Of a DNA stretch of 64,000 nucleotides, positions 9,646-17,689 are shown piece by piece (the stretch's first letter is position 1; the number at the start of each line of letters is the position of its first letter). Made by a program: the position numbers and the translations under genes. This stretch comes from Nocardia caishijiensis NBRC 108228 (GTDB lineage Bacteria > Actinomycetota > Actinomycetes > Mycobacteriales > Mycobacteriaceae): contig NZ_BDBE01000013.1 of NCBI RefSeq assembly GCF_001612825.1, positions 31,899 to 95,898 of the forward strand, read 5' to 3'. The notes under the pieces are model-generated. The model was not told where the DNA came from and ran no database searches. It worked only from the letters and a program-made list of their open reading frames with translations.

Positions 9646-10050
9646 CTATCCGATCAACCTGACGTCCACTCCCGGTAGCTCCTCGAACTTCGCGCGCCGA
9701 TCGGTCGTCACGAGGGTGCGGCCTGTCGTCCGCGCGGTGGCCGCGATGATCAGATCGTGCGCGCCCCGTGGTGTCCCTGCAGCGCGAACACAGGTCAACA
9801 GCTCCGCGTGCTGCTCGGCGATGGTGTCGTCGTAGGGAATGCTCGGCACAACGGCGCGGAACTGGGTCAGGAATTCCCGTGCGCTCGCTTGCCGGGCCGG
9901 GTTGGTCTGTCCGGCAAGCCCGGTCAGGTACTCCGCGATAACAATTGACGCCACCGCGACGTTGTCGTCGTCGGAAATGATCTGCGGCAGATCGACGGTT
10001 CCCCGGTCGACGGCGATCAGTACGCCGGTATCAAGGATCAGCTTTGCCAC
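9646..10050 (-). CDS. vapC: PIN-domain toxin (VapC family)
   Basis: A 134-residue PIN ribonuclease. The metal-binding acidic residues are at the expected places: Asp7 in LILDTGVLI, Glu in IVIAEYLTGL, Asp in GAHDLIIAATA and Asp in LVTTDRRAKF. VapC toxins cleave tRNA or rRNA. It overlaps its antitoxin gene by 13 bases and ends 3 bases from the convergent flavohemoglobin gene. Confidence 0.88.
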   Translation of the reverse strand: MAKLILDTGVLIAVDRGTVDLPQIISDDDNVAVASIVIAEYLTGLAGQTNPARQASAREFLTQFRAVVPSIPYDDTIAEQHAELLTCVRAAGTPRGAHDLIIAATARTTGRTLVTTDRRAKFEELPGVDVRLIG

Positions 10051-10304
10051 GGGTCACGGTCCTGATCGCCGCGGGCGTACTCGTCGAGCGAATCGACCGC
10101 TGCGACGAATTCCTCGTCCAGCCCGATTTTCCCGGCCCACTGCCTGGACAGCCGATTGAGCGCGGTCCCGTTCGCACGCGGTGCGGGCAGGAGCCTTGCC
10201 ACGCATACTCCCTTGCGGGTGATCAGGAACTCCTCACCCGCCTCGGCCTCGTCGAGTACCCGGGCGAATGCCCGCGCAGCCTCGGTCGCGCTGATTTCCT
10301 TCAT
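10038..10304 (-). CDS. vapB: Antitoxin, Phd/YefM-type, partner of VapC
   Basis: An 88-residue antitoxin. The N-terminal half (MKEISATEAARAFARVLDEA, then EEFLITRKGVCVARLLP) is the Phd/YefM DNA-binding fold, and the C-terminal acidic tail would wrap the toxin. No Shine-Dalgarno sequence precedes the ATG; a -10-like TGATAA ends 9 bases before it, so the mRNA may be leaderless. An inverted repeat just upstream is a likely autoregulatory operator. Confidence 0.85.
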   Translation of the reverse strand: MKEISATEAARAFARVLDEAEAGEEFLITRKGVCVARLLPAPRANGTALNRLSRQWAGKIGLDEEFVAAVDSLDEYARGDQDRDPWQS

Positions 10305-10315
10305 GGGATCATGTT

Positions 10316-10336
10316 ATCAGAATCGGATAATCTGAT
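10316..10336 (-). promoter_or_regulatory. Likely operator of the vapBC-type operon
   Basis: The inverted repeat ATCAGA-N9-TCTGAT begins 12 bases upstream of the antitoxin start and overlaps the probable promoter. Phd/YefM antitoxins commonly repress their own operon by binding such repeats. The site is seen in the sequence; the regulation is inferred. Confidence 0.55.
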
Positions 10337-10372
10337 GACGTTTTCGCTCGCTCCATGGTGGAACTGCTCAGG

Positions 10373-11131
10373 TCAAGCACCCTCGGTGGTGATGTTGGCT
10401 GGGGGAGTGCCACCGGCGACGAGGCGGTCGGTGGTGGTGGCGACCATCGCGGGGGAGCCACAGATCAGGACCTGGTGGCGGTCGAAGGGCCCGTGGGCGG
10501 TGGCCACGTCGGCGAGGGTGCCGTGCAGCATTTCCGAGGGCGCGAAGCCGATGTCGACGCGGGTCTGTTCGTGCCATTCGTCGCGGATCGGCGGGTCGTC
10601 GGGGCTTTCGACCACGGGAATCACCGTGAGCCATGGCAATTCGCCCGCCAGCAGGAACAGCATGTCGGCGGCGTAGAGGTCGCGAGGGCTGCGGCCGCCG
10701 AAGAACAGGTAGGTGCGCGGCGGGTTGTCGCGGCGGGCCAGGTCGAGGATCTGGGCGCGCATCGGTGCCAACCCGGTGCCGCCCGCGATCATCACCACCT
10801 CGGCCGCGTCGGGGTCGACGGCGAACACGCTGTGCGGAGCGTTGATTCGCCACTGGTCGCCCGGCTGTGTGTCGGCCACGATCGACCCCGAGCACCACCC
10901 GCCCGGCACCGTCCGCACGTGGAACTCGAGTTTGCCGTCCAGCGAGGGCGGCAGCGCGGGCGACAACCGCCGCCGCACCCCCGGATGCTGCGGTGTCTCC
11001 ACCTCAACCGACCCGCCCGCGGCGAACGGGACGAAGTCACCGATCAGCCGAATCACGGCCAGATCGTTGCGCAGCCGATGGTGACCGACAACGGTCGCCG
11101 TCCAGGCCGGGCTGGGAAACTCGTTGCTCAT
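10373..11131 (-). CDS. Globin-less FAD/NAD(P)-binding reductase, flavohemoglobin paralogue
   Basis: A 252-residue protein that aligns with only the reductase half of its two flavohemoglobin neighbours: WTATVVGHHRL..LAVIRL, then FHVRTVPGGWCSGSIV and the nucleotide loop MIAGGTGLAPMRAQIL, ending LICGSPAMVATT. No heme domain precedes it; the start at ATG 11131 lies 17 bases after the next gene's stop, so it is not simply truncated in this window. It is probably co-transcribed with the flavohemoglobin at 11149-12309 and may serve as a separate electron-transfer partner. Confidence 0.8.
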   Translation of the reverse strand: MSNEFPSPAWTATVVGHHRLRNDLAVIRLIGDFVPFAAGGSVEVETPQHPGVRRRLSPALPPSLDGKLEFHVRTVPGGWCSGSIVADTQPGDQWRINAPHSVFAVDPDAAEVVMIAGGTGLAPMRAQILDLARRDNPPRTYLFFGGRSPRDLYAADMLFLLAGELPWLTVIPVVESPDDPPIRDEWHEQTRVDIGFAPSEMLHGTLADVATAHGPFDRHQVLICGSPAMVATTTDRLVAGGTPPANITTEGA

Positions 11132-11148
11132 CAGTCACTTTCGCACGG

Positions 11149-12309
11149 TCAGCCGACGGGATCGGCCGCGATGATATCGCTCGGGGTGCCCGCCCGGATG
11201 AGGGCGCGGCGGGTGTCGTCGATCATCTTGGCCGATCCGGCGATCTGGATCTGCCGGTCGGCCCAGGCGCCGAAACTGGTGACCACCGCGCCCAGGTTGC
11301 CGGTGAGCCTGCGGTGCATGCCCGGCGGCGGCTCCGACGGGGTCGGCGGGTACCACCACGGGTTCTCCGGTTCCTCGCACACCGGCACGATGGTGAGCCA
11401 CGGGTTCGACTGCGACAGCTGCCACATGTTGTTCACGTCGTACAGGTCGCCGGGGAACCGCCCGCCGATGAAGAAGTGCACGCGCGGGTTGATGCCGCGC
11501 TGACTCATCTCGATCAGCTGTGCCCGCAGCGGCGCGATCCCGGTGCCGGAGCCGATCATCAGCACATCGCGCCCGGATTCACGATCGACCTGCAGCCCGC
11601 CGAGCGGCCCGGCGATCTTCCACCGGTCGCCCACCGCGGTGTCGTTCACGATGGCCGGGCTCACCCAGCCGCCGCTCACCCGGCGCACATGGAATTCGAT
11701 CTCGCCGTACGGGTTGGCGGGAATGGCGGGCGAGAGGTACCGCCACATGTTCGGCCGCTGCGGCACCGCGATCGGCACGTACTGACCCGCCTTGAACGGG
11801 ATCGGGCTGTCGGCCTGCAACCGCACGATGGCCAGGTCGTCGAGCACCCGGCGGTGACCGACCACCGTCGCGTCCCAGTACGGCTGCGATTTGTCCTGGT
11901 TGGCGCCGATCGCCATGGCCGCCGAGATCACGATGGTGACGTCGCGCCAGCCCTCGTCGAGTTCCCTGTTCCAGCGGTTGCCGTGGTAGGTGCGCAGCGC
12001 ACCGAGCAACGCGAGGCCCGCCATGTCGTAGTGATCGGCCTCGACCCCGTACTTGCGGTGGTCGCGCGCCAGTTGCTCGAGGAACCGCTGGGCGCGGTCG
12101 AAGTCGTCGAGATGTTCGAGGACGAACTGCACCGCCGTCGTCAGCCGTTTGGGCTGCATGTCCATGGTCGGCGGAAAGAGATCACGCAATCGGGGGTCCT
12201 GTGCGAACAGGTGCCCGTAAAAAGCCCTGGTCAGCCGCTCGGGGCCGCCCGGTGCCTCCATCACTCCGCGAAAATCGGCGCGGACCAGCGCAAGCGAACG
12301 CGCATCCAC
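11149..12309 (-). CDS. Second type II flavohemoglobin-like globin-reductase
   Basis: A 386-residue paralogue of the protein at 8473-9642, with proximal His84 (ARDHRKYGV), Tyr31 and Gln52 at identical positions, then the reductase half with MWRYLSPAIPANPYGEIEFH and MIGSGTGIAPLRAQL. It starts at GTG 12309, with GGGAG about 11 bases upstream. The next gene is a reductase-only copy, so this is a duplicated family rather than a single NO-detoxifying enzyme. The substrate (NO or D-lactate) cannot be decided from sequence. Confidence 0.85.
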   Translation of the reverse strand: MDARSLALVRADFRGVMEAPGGPERLTRAFYGHLFAQDPRLRDLFPPTMDMQPKRLTTAVQFVLEHLDDFDRAQRFLEQLARDHRKYGVEADHYDMAGLALLGALRTYHGNRWNRELDEGWRDVTIVISAAMAIGANQDKSQPYWDATVVGHRRVLDDLAIVRLQADSPIPFKAGQYVPIAVPQRPNMWRYLSPAIPANPYGEIEFHVRRVSGGWVSPAIVNDTAVGDRWKIAGPLGGLQVDRESGRDVLMIGSGTGIAPLRAQLIEMSQRGINPRVHFFIGGRFPGDLYDVNNMWQLSQSNPWLTIVPVCEEPENPWWYPPTPSEPPPGMHRRLTGNLGAVVTSFGAWADRQIQIAGSAKMIDDTRRALIRAGTPSDIIAADPVG

Positions 12310-12467
12310 GTCGTCAAGCTCCCTTTCCTAGAATTGCTGCCCTGTGGCCCCGCCCCCGTGGCGGCCGCCGTCTCAAGTATCCCCCGAAAACGCCAGCTCG
12401 GTGCAGGGATGCTCATCACGCCTCGCGGATCGTATGCCCGGCGCCGCCGCGCGTCCGCGACTTCGCG

Positions 12468-12905
12468 TCATCGATATGGGTCGGTGATCTTCCGCAGTTC
12501 CTCGAGTGCCCCGCGCAGCGCGCTCGACCGGCGCGGGCCGAGGTGGGCGACCCATTCCGATTCCACCTGTCGCGCCGCCTCGTTCGCGACCCCGACGGCG
12601 CGTTCCCCGGTGGCCGACAGTCGCAGCAGCCGCGCGCGGCCGTCGCGGGGGTCCGGCTCGCGCAGCAGGTACCCGGCGCGCACCAGTTGGTCGACGAGCA
12701 CGCTCGCGGTCTGCTTGGTGACCTGTGCCTGCGCGGCCAGATCGGTCAATCGCGAGCCGTCGGGCCCGATTCGCGCGACCAGTCGCGCCTGGGCCTGGGT
12801 GAGGTCGTCGAACCCGCCGTCGCTCAGCGCGTCGAGCACCCGCCGTTCCATCTCCCGGTGCGGAATGAAGAGCAGAACTCCCAGATTGAGCTCGTCAGCG
12901 GACAT
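12468..12905 (-). CDS. MarR-family transcriptional regulator
   Basis: A 145-residue MarR protein. The winged helix is recognisable in GSRLTDLAAQAQVTKQTASV followed by LVRAGYLLREPDPRDGRARL, the family wing signature. The start is ATG 12905, preceded by AAGGAG; the longer frame adds nine unlikely residues. It is divergent from the DinB-like gene and shares a 68-base region full of GTCAG/CTGAC half-sites, so it most likely represses both genes and senses a small phenolic or oxidative signal, as MarR proteins do. Confidence 0.88.
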   Translation of the reverse strand: MSADELNLGVLLFIPHREMERRVLDALSDGGFDDLTQAQARLVARIGPDGSRLTDLAAQAQVTKQTASVLVDQLVRAGYLLREPDPRDGRARLLRLSATGERAVGVANEAARQVESEWVAHLGPRRSSALRGALEELRKITDPYR

Positions 12906-12913
12906 GACACTCC

Positions 12914-12960
12914 TTGATTCGGTCAGTAACACTGACTATATTAGTCAGAAAGGCTGACTA
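12914..12960 (+). promoter_or_regulatory. Divergent promoter with nested MarR operator palindromes
   Basis: Four half-sites are visible: GTCAG (12922), CTGACTA (12932), TAGTCAG (12942) and CTGACTA (12954). The central pair forms a perfect 17-base palindrome (7-base arms, 3-base centre, 12932-12948). For the rightward gene, TTGATT (12914-12919) and TATATT (12937-12942) form a -35/-10 pair with 17-base spacing, the -10 lying inside the palindrome. The layout indicates direct repression by the adjacent MarR protein. Confidence 0.75.
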
Positions 12961-12973
12961 CAAGGAGCCGAGC

Positions 12974-13600
12974 ATGGACCTCGATCAATACTGGCGGACC
13001 ATCGCCGATCAGCTCCGCGCCATCGCCGCACTCCTTGCCGAACTCACCGACGCCGAACTCGACACCCCGTCGCTGTGCGCGGGCTGGCGCGTTCGCGATG
13101 TCGCCGCCCACGTCGCGCTGGCACCGCAGCCGCCAGGCCCGCTCGCCATGCTGCGCGAGGCCGCCCGCGCCCGAGGCAGCTTCCACCGCCTCAATCACGA
13201 CCTGGCCGTCCGCTACGCCGACACCACTCCCGATCTGGCCACCACCCTCGCCGCGCTGGCCGATTCCCGCGAACTGCCCGTGGTCACCAACCACCGCAAC
13301 ATCCATTTCGACGTGATCGTCCACGCCCAGGACATCGCCCGCCCGCTGGGGCGAACGATCGAGGTCGACCCGCAGGCGTGCGCGGTTGCCGCCCAGCGTG
13401 TCTGGTCGATGGGTTGGCCGTTCTGGGCCCGCCGTCGGCTGCCGGGTCTGTCCCTGGTTGCCGAGGACTCCGCCTGGACCGTTGGTACCGGCCCCGAAAT
13501 CCGAGGCACCACGCTGGACCTGCTCCTGCTCCTCACCGCGAGACCCGGCGTGTTGCCTGCCCTGACGGGTCCGGGTGTCGACTCGCTGACCGCCCTCTGA
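12974..13600 (+). CDS. DinB/maleylpyruvate-isomerase-like (mycothiol-dependent) family protein
   Basis: A 208-residue protein of the TIGR03083/MDMPI family: an N-terminal four-helix DinB fold with LDTPSLCAGWRVRDVAAHVA, in which the W..DV..H motif supplies a metal-binding His. Members are metal enzymes that often use mycothiol. The start is ATG 12974, seven bases after AAGGAG; the longer frame is not supported. Control by the divergent MarR repressor suggests a role in detoxifying an electrophile, but the substrate is unknown. Confidence 0.75.
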   Translation: MDLDQYWRTIADQLRAIAALLAELTDAELDTPSLCAGWRVRDVAAHVALAPQPPGPLAMLREAARARGSFHRLNHDLAVRYADTTPDLATTLAALADSRELPVVTNHRNIHFDVIVHAQDIARPLGRTIEVDPQACAVAAQRVWSMGWPFWARRRLPGLSLVAEDSAWTVGTGPEIRGTTLDLLLLLTARPGVLPALTGPGVDSLTAL

Positions 13601-13634
13601 GCGCCCGTCTGCTGTCGGTTTGCTCACCGCTCGA

Positions 13635-13653
13635 CCCCGGCCCGACGCCGGGG
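13635..13653 (+). terminator. GC-rich hairpin after the DinB-like gene
   Basis: CCCCGGC and GCCGGGG are separated by a five-base loop, 34 bases after the stop codon. No T-tract follows, so it may be a weak or assisted terminator. Confidence 0.35.
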
Positions 13654-13705
13654 GCCCGTGCTAATCTCCCAGGTCAAAGCAGTGGACCGGCGAGAAGGGG
13701 TGGGG

Positions 13706-14230
13706 ATGAAACGGGCGGGAATGGCGATGGTGCTCGCTGGTCTGGCGGTTGTCGGGTCGGCCGGGTGCGAGGCGGGGGAGTCGACGTCGAAGGGGACGAC
13801 TACGACGGCCAAGCCGGTGTTGTGGAATCCGTGCACGGAGATTCCTGACGCGTTGTTGACGGAGGTCGGGGTGGATCCTGCGTCGGAGGAGAAGGGGGTC
13901 GGCGGAGTTCCGCAATCGGGGTGGGAGATCTGCGCGTGGGACGCGCGTGAGTTCGCGCTCACTGTGTACACGACCGACAAGACGGTTGAGCAGTTCGAGC
14001 AGAAGCCTGGCAATGTCGACTTCCGGGACGTCACAATCGCGGGCCGCTCGGGTCGTGAATTCAAGGTCAGCGGGGCGTCGAAGGACCTCGGTTGCGATGT
14101 GGTCTTTCCTGCCCAGCGCGGCATCGTCCAATTGCAGATTCTCAACTCGCCCCTCGAGTCCGGTCTCGACGACCCCTGCGAGTACCTCGCTCGCGCGGGC
14201 GAAGTACTGGTTCCGATCTTTCCGAGCTGA
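13706..14230 (+). CDS. DUF3558-type lipoprotein
   Basis: A 174-residue secreted lipoprotein. The signal peptide MKRAGMAMVLAGLAVVGSAG ends in a lipobox-like AGC, giving an acylated Cys followed by a Thr/Ser-rich tether. The mature part contains LWNPCTEIPDALLTEVGVDP and a spaced Cys in WEICAWDA, typical of DUF3558 proteins common in Nocardia and Streptomyces. The start is ATG 13706; the ORF runs 16 codons further upstream without a signal-like sequence. It heads a four-gene cluster ending in espG. Confidence 0.8.
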   Translation: MKRAGMAMVLAGLAVVGSAGCEAGESTSKGTTTTAKPVLWNPCTEIPDALLTEVGVDPASEEKGVGGVPQSGWEICAWDAREFALTVYTTDKTVEQFEQKPGNVDFRDVTIAGRSGREFKVSGASKDLGCDVVFPAQRGIVQLQILNSPLESGLDDPCEYLARAGEVLVPIFPS

Positions 14231-14243
14231 GCGGGAGTGTCAC

Positions 14244-14624
14244 GTGAGTGAGAACACGGCCTACAGCGTATTGCTCGGCCAGGCCAAGGCGGGCGAGGTA
14301 TATCTCAACGACGAAGCCGCTGCCTTCCATATGTACAAGGCGTGTGACGACCGCCTTGCTGCCCTCCGCGAGATTCTCGGCATCGCCCGCCGCGCGCAGA
14401 ACGTGACCGGTTTCGGTGATTTTCAGATCGGTAAGGATCTCGAGAAGAAATTCCTCCTCCAGGCGACAGGTGATCCGAATTCGATCGATGCCGTGGTCAT
14501 GAAGGACATCGAAGCCGTCCAGCAACTCCGCGAAGTTTTCGCCCTTTCCTTCAAACGCCTCGCAGGCACCGACATCCAGAACGCCAACGCCATGGACTAC
14601 CTCAACGCGCAGGTCGCCCCATGA
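14244..14624 (+). CDS. Small helical ESX-cluster protein of unknown function
   Basis: A 126-residue soluble, mainly helical protein (MSENTAYSVLLGQAKAGEVY...). GTG 14244 follows the lipoprotein stop by 13 bases; the open frame upstream overlaps the lipoprotein gene in another phase and is not used. The stop overlaps the next start (ATGA). I do not recognise the family. Position between a DUF3558 lipoprotein and a PPE-like protein suggests a WXG100-sized partner or chaperone of that substrate. Confidence 0.7.
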   Translation: MSENTAYSVLLGQAKAGEVYLNDEAAAFHMYKACDDRLAALREILGIARRAQNVTGFGDFQIGKDLEKKFLLQATGDPNSIDAVVMKDIEAVQQLREVFALSFKRLAGTDIQNANAMDYLNAQVAP

Positions 14625-15937
14625 CCGGCATGCAGAGCATCAACGGCCTCGACCTGCTCGGCAACCTCCGCGAACTGGTCTCCTTCTCCGGTGACGACGG
14701 CGAACTCGACAGTTCCGAGATCGCCGACATCCAGGACCAGTACAACGACCAGCGCGCCGTCGCCCGCCAGCAGGCGAGCCAGTTGGGTTTCGACGGTGAG
14801 TACCGCCCGCAGACCGTGGCCAAGAACAACCTGTTCGCCGGTAGCGTCGCCGAACTGCGCGCCAAGGTCGACAAGATCGATCTCGATGCCGTCAACGATC
14901 TGATCGGGGCGTGGACCGAGATCTCCTCCCGCAACTCCACCTCGCTCGACGAGTTCCGCAAGCAGATCGCGCATGGCATGTCTCCCGATGTCTGGGCGGG
15001 TTCGGCGGCCACCGCCGCCGCTCAGACTGTCGCCGCCTACGACACCACCGGCAAGAGGGTCAGCACCGCCGCCGCACTCACCAGCAACAAGCTGGTGGAG
15101 TTGCGCACCGGCCTCGAGCCGACGAAACGTCTCGTGCCGCATCAGCCCGAGCATCGCAGCGGCGTCGACAACTTCGCCGGGCTGTTCGCGGGTCGTTCGT
15201 GGCGCAATGACGATGTGGCGGAAGAGAATGCGCGGGTCGAGGCGGTGCGTGTGCTCCAAACCGTCTACGCGCCGGTGATCTACGAGTCCGACACGAATGT
15301 CCCGGTCATCCCTGTTCCCAAGACCGTGGACAACCCTGGCGGCGTACCCGAGATCCCCGGTGGCGGCGGTTCCGGCCCCGGTGTCGGGGGCTCGCCGGGC
15401 AGTCAGCTCGCCGCCGCGCCGAGCACGCCGTCGGCGGTCACCCCGACCACCGACCCCGGCGAATCTCCCGCCGAGGAACCCTCTCCCGACGACGACCAGA
15501 ACTCCTCCGACGACGACACCCCGCAGACCACCGACCCATCGTCGACCACCCCGGCCGCGACGACGCCCGCCGCCACCGCCCCGCAGTCCACGACACCTGG
15601 AACTCCGGGTGGCACAGGCGTTCCCAGCGGCGGCGCGCCTGGCTCAGGCGTGCCGGGTGCCGGTGCTCCCGGCTCCAGTTCGCCAGGGGCGGGTGCGGCC
15701 CTCCCCGGCGGCGCCGCGTCGGCGGCCGCGGGCGCCAATCGTGGTGGTTCGGCGGGCACCGCGGCTCGCTCGGGCATGCCGGGCATGATGAGTCCGGGCG
15801 CGGGTCGTGGCGGTGGCAAGGACGACGAATCGACCAAAGGTGTTCCCGACTACCTCGTCACGCAGGAGAACGGCGAGGAACTCACCGGACTGGACAGCCT
15901 GCCCAAGATGGTCCCGCCGGTCATCGGCGCCGACTGA
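14621..15937 (+). CDS. PPE-like ESX substrate with Pro/Gly/Thr-rich tail
   Basis: A 438-residue protein. Residues 1 to about 215 are helical (AVARQQASQLGFDG.., VNDLIGAWTEISS, with a W-containing turn near VWAGSAATAAAQTV), as in PPE/WXG-fold secreted proteins. Residues about 220-400 are low complexity (Pro, Thr, Gly, Ser), and the end (VPDYLVTQENGEELTGLDSLPKMVPPVIGAD) is ordered. It overlaps the preceding gene by four bases and abuts espG, whose product binds PPE proteins. Export by an ESX system encoded elsewhere is inferred. Confidence 0.7.
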   Translation: MTGMQSINGLDLLGNLRELVSFSGDDGELDSSEIADIQDQYNDQRAVARQQASQLGFDGEYRPQTVAKNNLFAGSVAELRAKVDKIDLDAVNDLIGAWTEISSRNSTSLDEFRKQIAHGMSPDVWAGSAATAAAQTVAAYDTTGKRVSTAAALTSNKLVELRTGLEPTKRLVPHQPEHRSGVDNFAGLFAGRSWRNDDVAEENARVEAVRVLQTVYAPVIYESDTNVPVIPVPKTVDNPGGVPEIPGGGGSGPGVGGSPGSQLAAAPSTPSAVTPTTDPGESPAEEPSPDDDQNSSDDDTPQTTDPSSTTPAATTPAATAPQSTTPGTPGGTGVPSGGAPGSGVPGAGAPGSSSPGAGAALPGGAASAAAGANRGGSAGTAARSGMPGMMSPGAGRGGGKDDESTKGVPDYLVTQENGEELTGLDSLPKMVPPVIGAD

Positions 15938-16729
15938 GTGCCGATCTCGATGGAACAGAGTAGATTTCCCGTGCGTACCTGGCATCTGACCGCCCTCGAC
16001 TTCCGCACCCTGTGGGAGGCCGCGGGCCGTGACGTCCTCCCGTACCCCTTACATCACCAGTACACCGACGTCGAGACCCACGCCGAGGTCCTGCGTCTGC
16101 GCCGCAAGGCCGCCGAGAACCTGATGGCCGAATTCGATTCCGACCTCGACCGCGCCATGGCCGCCCTGCTCGCGCCGCACGCCCGTATCGAGGTGGCGGG
16201 CGCGTCCCGAGGCGTGCGGACCATCCGCGCTCACGGCGGCACCCGCGACACCTACGCCTCCCTGGCCGTGCAGGCCCCCGGCGATGTCAACAACCCCGGC
16301 GACATCACCCTGCACCTGCTCAGCCCCGACGCCCTCGCCGCCGCCGTCCTGTCCACCCTCCCCAAGGTGGCCCCCGGTCGTGGCCGCGAAATCCGCGTCA
16401 CCGCAGCCGAACTCGGCGCCCCCCGCCCCCACGTCCGCGACCGCTGGAACCCCACCCCCCGTGAGCGTCTCGAATCCTTCCTCGCCAAACCCACCGACAC
16501 CCTCACCCACATCGGCGTCTACGCCCACGCCAGCGTCGACAACCGCCACACCGAAGGCCGCGACGACTTCCAACTCCACGACCTCCCCGGCGACGGCCGC
16601 TACGTCTTCTACGGCGAAACCACCTTCACCGTGAAACCCACCACCCCCACCCGAATCCACAAAACCCTCACCACCATCCTCCAATCCACCGCAACCAGAG
16701 CCCGCACCGGCGCCTACCTCCCCCACTGA
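15938..16729 (+). CDS. espG: ESX secretion-associated protein EspG
   Basis: A 263-residue protein with the EspG opening W.LTALDFRTLWEAAGRD.LPYPL and alternating strands and helices through the length of the family. EspG proteins are cytosolic chaperones that bind PE/PPE heterodimers and keep them soluble for ESX export. The GTG start immediately follows the PPE-like stop, so stoichiometric co-expression is likely. No EccB, EccC or EccD component is present, so this is a satellite cluster. Confidence 0.85.
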   Translation: MPISMEQSRFPVRTWHLTALDFRTLWEAAGRDVLPYPLHHQYTDVETHAEVLRLRRKAAENLMAEFDSDLDRAMAALLAPHARIEVAGASRGVRTIRAHGGTRDTYASLAVQAPGDVNNPGDITLHLLSPDALAAAVLSTLPKVAPGRGREIRVTAAELGAPRPHVRDRWNPTPRERLESFLAKPTDTLTHIGVYAHASVDNRHTEGRDDFQLHDLPGDGRYVFYGETTFTVKPTTPTRIHKTLTTILQSTATRARTGAYLPH

Positions 16730-16761
16730 ATTCGTTTGCTCGGACGTCATACAGTCAGTGC

Positions 16762-16989
16762 GTGTCCACCCACAGAGAGTTGACCACCCAGCAGGCCGCG
16801 GATCTGTTCAATGTTTCGCGTCCGCATGTCGTCGGTCTGCTGGACGCCGGGGAGATCCCCTTTCGCCTGGTCGGAACCCATTGCGGCATCGAACCCGACG
16901 ACCTCGAGGACTACCGGCGACGTATTGCGGCCCGAAGCCGCGCGGCCGCCGATGAACTCGCCGATCTCGGGCAGGAACTCGGCATCTGA
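16762..16989 (+). CDS. Excisionase/HTH-type small DNA-binding protein
   Basis: A 75-residue helix-turn-helix protein (LTTQQAADLFNVSRPHVVGLLDAGEIPFRLVGTH) of the MerR-like excisionase/antitoxin class. Similar proteins usually precede a PIN-domain toxin; none follows here, only a decayed RelE-like fragment on the other strand. The GTG start lacks a Shine-Dalgarno sequence and sits 7 bases after a possible -10 (TACAGT), so it may be leaderless. It could be an orphan antitoxin. Confidence 0.7.
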   Translation: MSTHRELTTQQAADLFNVSRPHVVGLLDAGEIPFRLVGTHCGIEPDDLEDYRRRIAARSRAAADELADLGQELGI

Positions 16990-17016
16990 CCATGGCAGTC
17001 ACTGAGTAGTCGCAGA

Positions 17017-17128
17017 CTATTGATACAGATCGCGGCGACGTTCGATGTCGTGAACGACCACGAGCCGATGCGTACCGTCGATCCGACAGATGATCGGACC
17101 GGCCGATCGAAGCGTCCCACCCCACCGC
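17017..17128 (-). pseudogene. Remnant of a RelE/ParE-type toxin
   Basis: The last 36 or so codons of this frame read AGPIICRIDGTHRLVVVHDIERRRDLYQ, matching the C-terminal strands of RelE-family toxins (consensus GDYRVIYRIDD..VVVV.VGHRRDVY). The upstream part of the same frame has no RelE N-terminal sequence, and no antitoxin is adjacent on that strand. It appears to be a 3' fragment of a lost toxin-antitoxin module. Confidence 0.6.
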
Positions 17129-17689
17129 GGGCAACGTTGTTGCTGATCAATAGCTTTCGGGTGTAACGTCGCGCACAATAGTTCGGCCCCCGGGAGCGCG
17201 CCAACGCTCGCCGAGGGCCTGGGTACGAGACAGACCTCAGCTGTTCGCACCGTGGAGGTAACCCTACCTTCATCGCTCAGGCATGCTCCAGCGCCGAGCG
17301 GTCGTCCTGATGCCAGGAGCGGATCGATGCTCCTCACGCTCGGACGCGACCAGTCGTTTCGTTCCCGGGTTCTCCCAGGTGGGCCGCGCTGCGGTCGTTA
17401 TCGACGAGCCCGACCGGGGAACGAGCCAACCCACTAAACAGCCGTCTGCGAGTACCACCGTCGTACGCCTCGCACGTGCGCACCGTGACGGCCGGGAGTG
17501 CACACCTTCGCCACGGTCCAACCCACGCCACGCGTCCGATGCGACGCGCGGCCAGAAGTGTTGGCCGAGAGGGTCTATCGGGGCATGGTGATCGGGAGTC
17601 CGGGGAAGGGGGGTACGACACCGGCACCCCTGGGTGCTCCATCGCTGACCGCCTACTGTCCCTGACCTGTTGTTGTCATGGCATCGTCT
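17129..17689. other. Non-coding or decayed region
   Basis: About 560 bases with short overlapping frames on both strands, none with a plausible start, codon pattern or family signal. It lies between the ESX satellite cluster and the toxin immunity array and is probably debris from lost accessory genes. Confidence 0.5.

Noticed and set aside
10867..12957. 696-codon forward frame over the flavohemoglobin genes
   Set aside because: It is antisense to two clear oxidoreductases and the MarR gene, with an Arg/Pro-rich shadow composition.
17129..17689. tRNA or small RNA gene in the non-coding region
   Set aside because: I searched by eye for a cloverleaf with a TTC-loop and acceptor stem and saw none. 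The short hairpins present are common in GC-rich DNA.
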